NCBI GenBank assembly: GCA_021158405.1
Contig: JAGGUP010000036.1
Span: 1-36,420 of the forward strand
Origin: Bacteroidales bacterium
GTDB lineage: Bacteria > Bacteroidota > Bacteroidia > Bacteroidales > UBA12170
DNA length: 36,420 bases
Reading direction: 5' to 3'
Made by a program: the position numbers and the translations under genes
Notes under the pieces: model-generated
Databases searched by the model: none
Seen by the model: only the letters and a program-made list of their open reading frames with translations
Told to the model about the DNA's origin: nothing
Shown here: piece by piece, positions 32,800 to 36,420 of the stretch
Layout of the letters: every line of letters begins with the position of its first letter
Position numbering within the stretch: the first letter of the stretch is position 1

Positions 32800-34080
32800 A
32801 TGAAAAATAATAAGCGAAAAATTAGTGGCTTTGTTTTCCTTTTTTCCTTTTTGATAAATATTCAAGGACAGACCGTTTTTACGGATCACATTTTTGGAGA
32901 AAATATAAAAACGGTGGAACTCTTTCCGGAGGATAATCGTTTAGGAGAACCGATTCTTTTTTTGAATAAAATAAATCCATTGATTTTAAAATTTGATGAA
33001 CTTGATAGCGATTACCAACATTATGCTTACACGCTCATTCATTGTGATGCACAATGGCAAATGTCCGATTTATCGCCTAATGAGTACCTCGATGGTTATA
33101 CCGAAGCTTATATTGAGGATTATCAATTTTCACAAAACACCAAAGTTCCTTATATCCATTACAGTCTTCAAATTCCAAATAACAATATCCAAATCCGCCT
33201 TTCGGGAAATTATATTTTAAAAATATATGCTGAAAATGATGCCGAAATCCCCATTATAACAAAGAAATTTTATGTAGTAAATCCACTTTGTAGCATTGGA
33301 GGTAGCATTATTGCTTCGAGCAATCCGGAAGTTAGGAATCTGATACAAGAGATAAGTTTTAAGGTAAATATAAGTGCCTTAAATAGTCGTTTTCCATCTC
33401 GAGAGATTATAACACAAATCCAACAAAACGGGCGCTACGACAATCAAATCAATCAATTAGAACCTTTATCGATTAAAGATGGAATCCTCGATTTTGACCT
33501 TCAAAAAGAAAATGTATTTTTAGGTTTGAACACTTTTCGTTTTTTCGATTTTAGCAATTTGTCTTATAATTCCGAATATGTATATGCTATAAACCGAACT
33601 GGAAATATTGATGAGATTGAACTTTTACTCTCAAAATCAAGAGCAAATAAACCTTATAAAAACGAGCCTACTCAATTTGGGAAATTTTATATCGAAACTA
33701 AAAACTACAAGGAAGTAGATACAGAAGGAGAATACGCCTTGATTCATTTTCTTTTTTCAAGTGAAAACCCAATTTCAAATGGAGAACTCTATTTACTTGG
33801 TAGTTTTGATTTATGGAGTATGAGCCAAAAATTGAATTATGATTATACCTCCCATGTATACCATACAAAAGTGCTACTCAAACAGGGTTATTATAGTTAT
33901 ATGTATGCATTAAAAAAGAAAGGGGAAAATACGGTTGATGTCGCTTCTCTTGAAGGCAGTTTTTTTCCGACTCCAAACAACTATTTTATAAGGATTTATT
34001 ATCGAGCACCCGGCACAACTTTCGATCAATTGGTAGGATATCAGGAATTAAAGAATTATGACGAACAAAGTATACAGTAA
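32800..34080 (+). CDS. DUF5103 / type IX secretion plug-domain protein
   Basis: This gene encodes 426 aa. The signal peptide is MKNNKRKISGFVFLFSFLINIQGQ. The mature part follows the DUF5103 pattern: IKTVELFPEDNRLGEPI, LILKFDELDSDYQHYAYTLIHCDAQWQMSDL, the NEYLDGY motif, and PYIHYSLQIPNN, with a C-terminal YLLGSFDLWSM...YHTKVLLKQGYYSYMYAL half. This family includes the Plug protein that seals the SprA translocon of T9SS. The RCC1 protein with a sorting domain earlier in the window shows that the organism has such substrates. Assignment to the plug role rests on family membership only. Confidence 0.8.
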   Translation: MKNNKRKISGFVFLFSFLINIQGQTVFTDHIFGENIKTVELFPEDNRLGEPILFLNKINPLILKFDELDSDYQHYAYTLIHCDAQWQMSDLSPNEYLDGYTEAYIEDYQFSQNTKVPYIHYSLQIPNNNIQIRLSGNYILKIYAENDAEIPIITKKFYVVNPLCSIGGSIIASSNPEVRNLIQEISFKVNISALNSRFPSREIITQIQQNGRYDNQINQLEPLSIKDGILDFDLQKENVFLGLNTFRFFDFSNLSYNSEYVYAINRTGNIDEIELLLSKSRANKPYKNEPTQFGKFYIETKNYKEVDTEGEYALIHFLFSSENPISNGELYLLGSFDLWSMSQKLNYDYTSHVYHTKVLLKQGYYSYMYALKKKGENTVDVASLEGSFFPTPNNYFIRIYYRAPGTTFDQLVGYQELKNYDEQSIQ

Positions 34081-34160
34081 ATATTTCAATAATTAAAACC
34101 GATTACAAGGCTATAATCTACATTTACGAATTTGCCATTTACTTTTGCTAATTAAATGTC

Positions 34161-34168
34161 TATTTTTG
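34161..34168 (+). promoter_or_regulatory. -7 box of the LruC-domain gene
   Basis: TATTTTTG matches TAnnTTTG. The nearest upstream TTG elements (34132-34134 and 34145-34147) are 26 and 13 bp away, outside the ideal spacing. The ATG is 47 bp downstream. Confidence 0.4.
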
Positions 34169-34215
34169 TATTCAATTAGAAGATTAAAAATGAGAGATTT
34201 AAAAAAACCAGTCCT

Positions 34216-36255
34216 ATGAAATCGAAACTGTACCTAATAATTTTACTTAGCTTAAGTATTGGAATTAGTTCTTGTGTGAAAAAATTACCTCAACTTGATG
34301 AACCACCTCAGGTAGATGATGGAACCGTTTTTTCCACGCTCGTTGTGGAAGATAATTTCAATTGGGAAACATCTTCTGTGGTTACATCTACCATCCAAAC
34401 ATTGAGCAATACAGGCACTCCTATCCCTTATATAAAAGTAAGTTTATTTACAGACTATAAGCTTTTAGATGGAAAAGAAATTATCAGTGGTTTTACAGAT
34501 GCTAATGGACTTTATGAAATAGATTATCGCTTTTCTGCAATAACAGATTCACTCGTTATTGCTACTAATTATATTGGATTTGTTAGCGAGGTTAAAATTC
34601 CTGTTATCGATGGACATTTGGAATTTGTTTTTGGTGGAATACCTGATACCACTGATGAAGAGCCAAGTGCACCTTCAAATAAGTCAGCATTGGATACAAA
34701 AATAGATCTAAAGGCGTTGGGAAAATGGAAAAAAGATGGAAAACCTGAATATTTAGAAAAACATGGTGATCATATAGAGCCCAATTTTTTAACGGAATTA
34801 AACGATGCGCTCCCTGAAAACCAATCGGTTCCCGAAAATCATTCAGAATATCTTGACAATAATTATAAACAATATATTAATATAACTGAAGAAGCAAATG
34901 TATGGGTTACTTTTGTATCAGAAGGTGCAGACTATCGCAATACGCTATGCTATTACACATTTGACGAGAGTAAGCCTCCTGAATCCCTAGATGATATTGA
35001 TGAGGCGACTATAGTATTTCCAAATGCATCTTTTAAACGTAGTGGAGGAGGATTGCATTCGGGTGATAAGGTTAAAATTGGTCAGTTTTCCGCTGGAACA
35101 TCTATAGGATGGCTCTTAATTGCAGATGGATATGACGAAAAAAAGAAAGAAGTTAACGATGGGGAAAACTATTTCTTCTCACAAAAAAACTTAAACCCTG
35201 AAGATAATACTGATGATCAGCAGCATATTGTCTTGTTAAAAGATGCTAGTCGCGATTTATTTTTAATTGCATTTGAAGATTTAAAACGCCCAAATGGCGA
35301 CAATGATTTTAATGATGTTGTATTTTATGTTACTTCTAATCCTGTATCAGCAATTAGCAGTGACAATATTCCGGTAATGGGAGCAGTTTATGTAGATAAT
35401 GATTCGGATAAAGATGGTGTTGATAATAATTCGGATGATTATCCTAACGATGAAACCAAGGCTTTTAACAATTATTACCCAAGTCAGGGGAATTATGCCT
35501 CACTTGCTTTTGAAGATTTATGGCCTTCCAAAGGCGATTATGATTTTAATGATTTAGTGATCGGCTATAATTTCAATACAATTACAAACGCTGAAAATAA
35601 GGTGGTTGAACTTGAAGGTGATTTTGTTGTTCGTGCCAACGGTGCCGGATTTAAAAATGGTTTTGGTTTTGAATTAGAAAATATCTTAAGCAGCCAAGTG
35701 CTTTCTGCAAGCGAAGGTGACTTACAAGAGAGTTATATCAGCCTAAACGCCAACGGAACTGAAGCCGGACAAACTAATGCAACTTTTATCGTTTTAGACA
35801 ATGCGAAAAATATGAATAATGGGAATTGGAATACTGACCCTGCTGGTGCATACGTTCCTGCCACTAATGTTATTCATATAAAAGTGACATTTACGGCTCC
35901 TATCCCTTTGGATCAATTTGGAATAGCACCTTTTAACCCTTTTATTATCATAAATCAAGAGAGGGGCAGAGAACTCCATTTAGCAAATAATCCTCCAACT
36001 AATTTGGCCGATTTAAGTTATTTTGGACAATTCAATGATGATTCTAGTGTGGCTAACGGAAAATATTACAAAACGAAGGACAACCTTCCCTGGGCCATCA
36101 ATTTCCCATCCCAATTTGATTATCCAATAGAAAAAGCAGCTATAGCAACACCGTATTTAAAATTTATACCTTGGGTAGAAAGTAGTGGGGTCTCTTTTGC
36201 TGATTGGTATTTAAACTTAGGGGATGATTATCGAATACCAGCCTTTATTTATTAA
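34216..36255 (+). CDS. LruC-domain lipoprotein
   Basis: This gene encodes 679 aa. The signal peptide ends in a lipobox ISSC with Cys20. Residues ~50-145 look like a beta-sandwich (carboxypeptidase-regulatory or Ig-like), with TPIPYIKVSLFTD and GFTDANGLYEIDY. Residues ~190-380 include FEDLKRPNGDNDFNDVVFYV. An acidic calcium-type loop DNDSDKDGVDNNSDDYPND (about 393-411) precedes the C-terminal LruC/DUF4842 domain, with FEDLWPSKGDYDFNDLVIGYNF and FNPFIIIN. Such proteins are outer-membrane or surface lipoproteins of unknown function. The two similar FEDL...DFND blocks suggest an internal duplication. Confidence 0.85.
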   Translation: MKSKLYLIILLSLSIGISSCVKKLPQLDEPPQVDDGTVFSTLVVEDNFNWETSSVVTSTIQTLSNTGTPIPYIKVSLFTDYKLLDGKEIISGFTDANGLYEIDYRFSAITDSLVIATNYIGFVSEVKIPVIDGHLEFVFGGIPDTTDEEPSAPSNKSALDTKIDLKALGKWKKDGKPEYLEKHGDHIEPNFLTELNDALPENQSVPENHSEYLDNNYKQYINITEEANVWVTFVSEGADYRNTLCYYTFDESKPPESLDDIDEATIVFPNASFKRSGGGLHSGDKVKIGQFSAGTSIGWLLIADGYDEKKKEVNDGENYFFSQKNLNPEDNTDDQQHIVLLKDASRDLFLIAFEDLKRPNGDNDFNDVVFYVTSNPVSAISSDNIPVMGAVYVDNDSDKDGVDNNSDDYPNDETKAFNNYYPSQGNYASLAFEDLWPSKGDYDFNDLVIGYNFNTITNAENKVVELEGDFVVRANGAGFKNGFGFELENILSSQVLSASEGDLQESYISLNANGTEAGQTNATFIVLDNAKNMNNGNWNTDPAGAYVPATNVIHIKVTFTAPIPLDQFGIAPFNPFIIINQERGRELHLANNPPTNLADLSYFGQFNDDSSVANGKYYKTKDNLPWAINFPSQFDYPIEKAAIATPYLKFIPWVESSGVSFADWYLNLGDDYRIPAFIY

Positions 36256-36276
36256 AAAAAATGAATTTTTCATAGC

Positions 36277-36304
36277 AACCGCCTCAAAAGGGCGGTTTTT
36301 TTTG
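36277..36304 (+). terminator. Terminator after the LruC-domain gene
   Basis: AACCGCC and GGCGGTT form a 7-bp GC-rich stem around TCAAAAG, followed by eight or more T, 21 bp after the stop. Confidence 0.9.
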
Positions 36305-36336
36305 TTTTAGAATTCACAGAATGCAAAATAAAGCAG

Positions 36337-36344
36337 TAATTTTG
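36337..36344 (+). promoter_or_regulatory. -7 box of the right-edge gene
   Basis: TAATTTTG matches TAnnTTTG and lies 29 bp before the ATG at 36374. No -33 TTG at the expected distance. Confidence 0.4.
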
Positions 36345-36373
36345 CTCAAGCTAATTATATAAAAAAATACAGA

Positions 36374-36420
36374 ATGATTGCTAATCAACTATTTAATCCA
36401 AAAAGCATAGTCATAATCGG
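36374..36420 (+). CDS. N-terminus of probable ADP-forming acyl-/acetyl-CoA synthetase (partial)
   Basis: Only 15 codons and part of a sixteenth are visible: MIANQLFNPKSIVII then a Gly codon start. The pattern L-x-NPKSIV(V/I)(I/V)G is the usual beginning of the CoA-binding domain of NDP-forming acyl-CoA synthetases in this phylum, which conserve acetyl-CoA energy as ATP. It follows a terminator and has its own TAnnTTTG box. With so little sequence the family assignment is provisional. Confidence 0.5.
   Translation, partial: MIANQLFNPKSIVII

Overview
The window looks like a Bacteroidota (Bacteroidia-like) chromosome segment. It is low in G+C, has no obvious Shine-Dalgarno sites, and several genes follow a phylum-type promoter (TTG, about 20 bp, TAnnTTTG). 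It encodes a type IX secretion C-terminal sorting domain and a T9SS plug-domain protein, and a complete six-subunit Na+-translocating NADH:quinone oxidoreductase. I saw no tRNA, rRNA, CRISPR array, transposase or integrase.

Region 1 (1-5300) is accessory. Four same-strand, functionally unrelated genes (small secreted protein, RCC1-repeat T9SS cargo, Bro-N/Fic fusion, ferredoxin-nitroreductase) are separated by structured or repeated intergenic DNA and by gene debris. The debris includes the 3' end of a beta-barrel gene at the left edge, a long hairpin after the second gene, two copies of another gene's 3' end flanking fic, and an orphan 3' coding fragment. This cassette-like, hairpin-after-gene layout is the best candidate here for an undescribed system.

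Region 2 (5485-14643): a tiny basic protein and a glutaminyl-cyclase-like lipoprotein are followed by a minus-strand sigma-54 activator / histidine kinase / nitroreductase run. This is divergent from an ABC ATPase / 88-aa protein / FtsX-type permease operon. A good sigma-54 promoter lies in the shared upstream region, so the two-component pair very probably activates the transporter. A DUF3108 protein closes the block.

Region 3 (14708-21207) is fatty-acid catabolism: a membrane Fe-S oxidoreductase of the DUF224 / EtfAB:quinone oxidoreductase type, a hotdog thioesterase and two tandem acyl-CoA ligases. A palindrome sharing an exact 14-mer lies upstream of both the oxidoreductase and the first ligase, suggesting one regulator for both units.

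Region 4 (21517-24748) makes nucleotide sugars: UDP-glucose dehydrogenase, UDP-glucuronate decarboxylase (to UDP-xylose) and dTDP-4-dehydrorhamnose reductase. Region 5 (24766-32326) holds nqrABCDEF, then a beta-barrel gene and apbE, whose product flavinylates NqrB and NqrC. Region 6 (32800-36420) holds the T9SS plug-domain protein, an LruC-domain lipoprotein and the first codons of a probable ADP-forming acyl-CoA synthetase.
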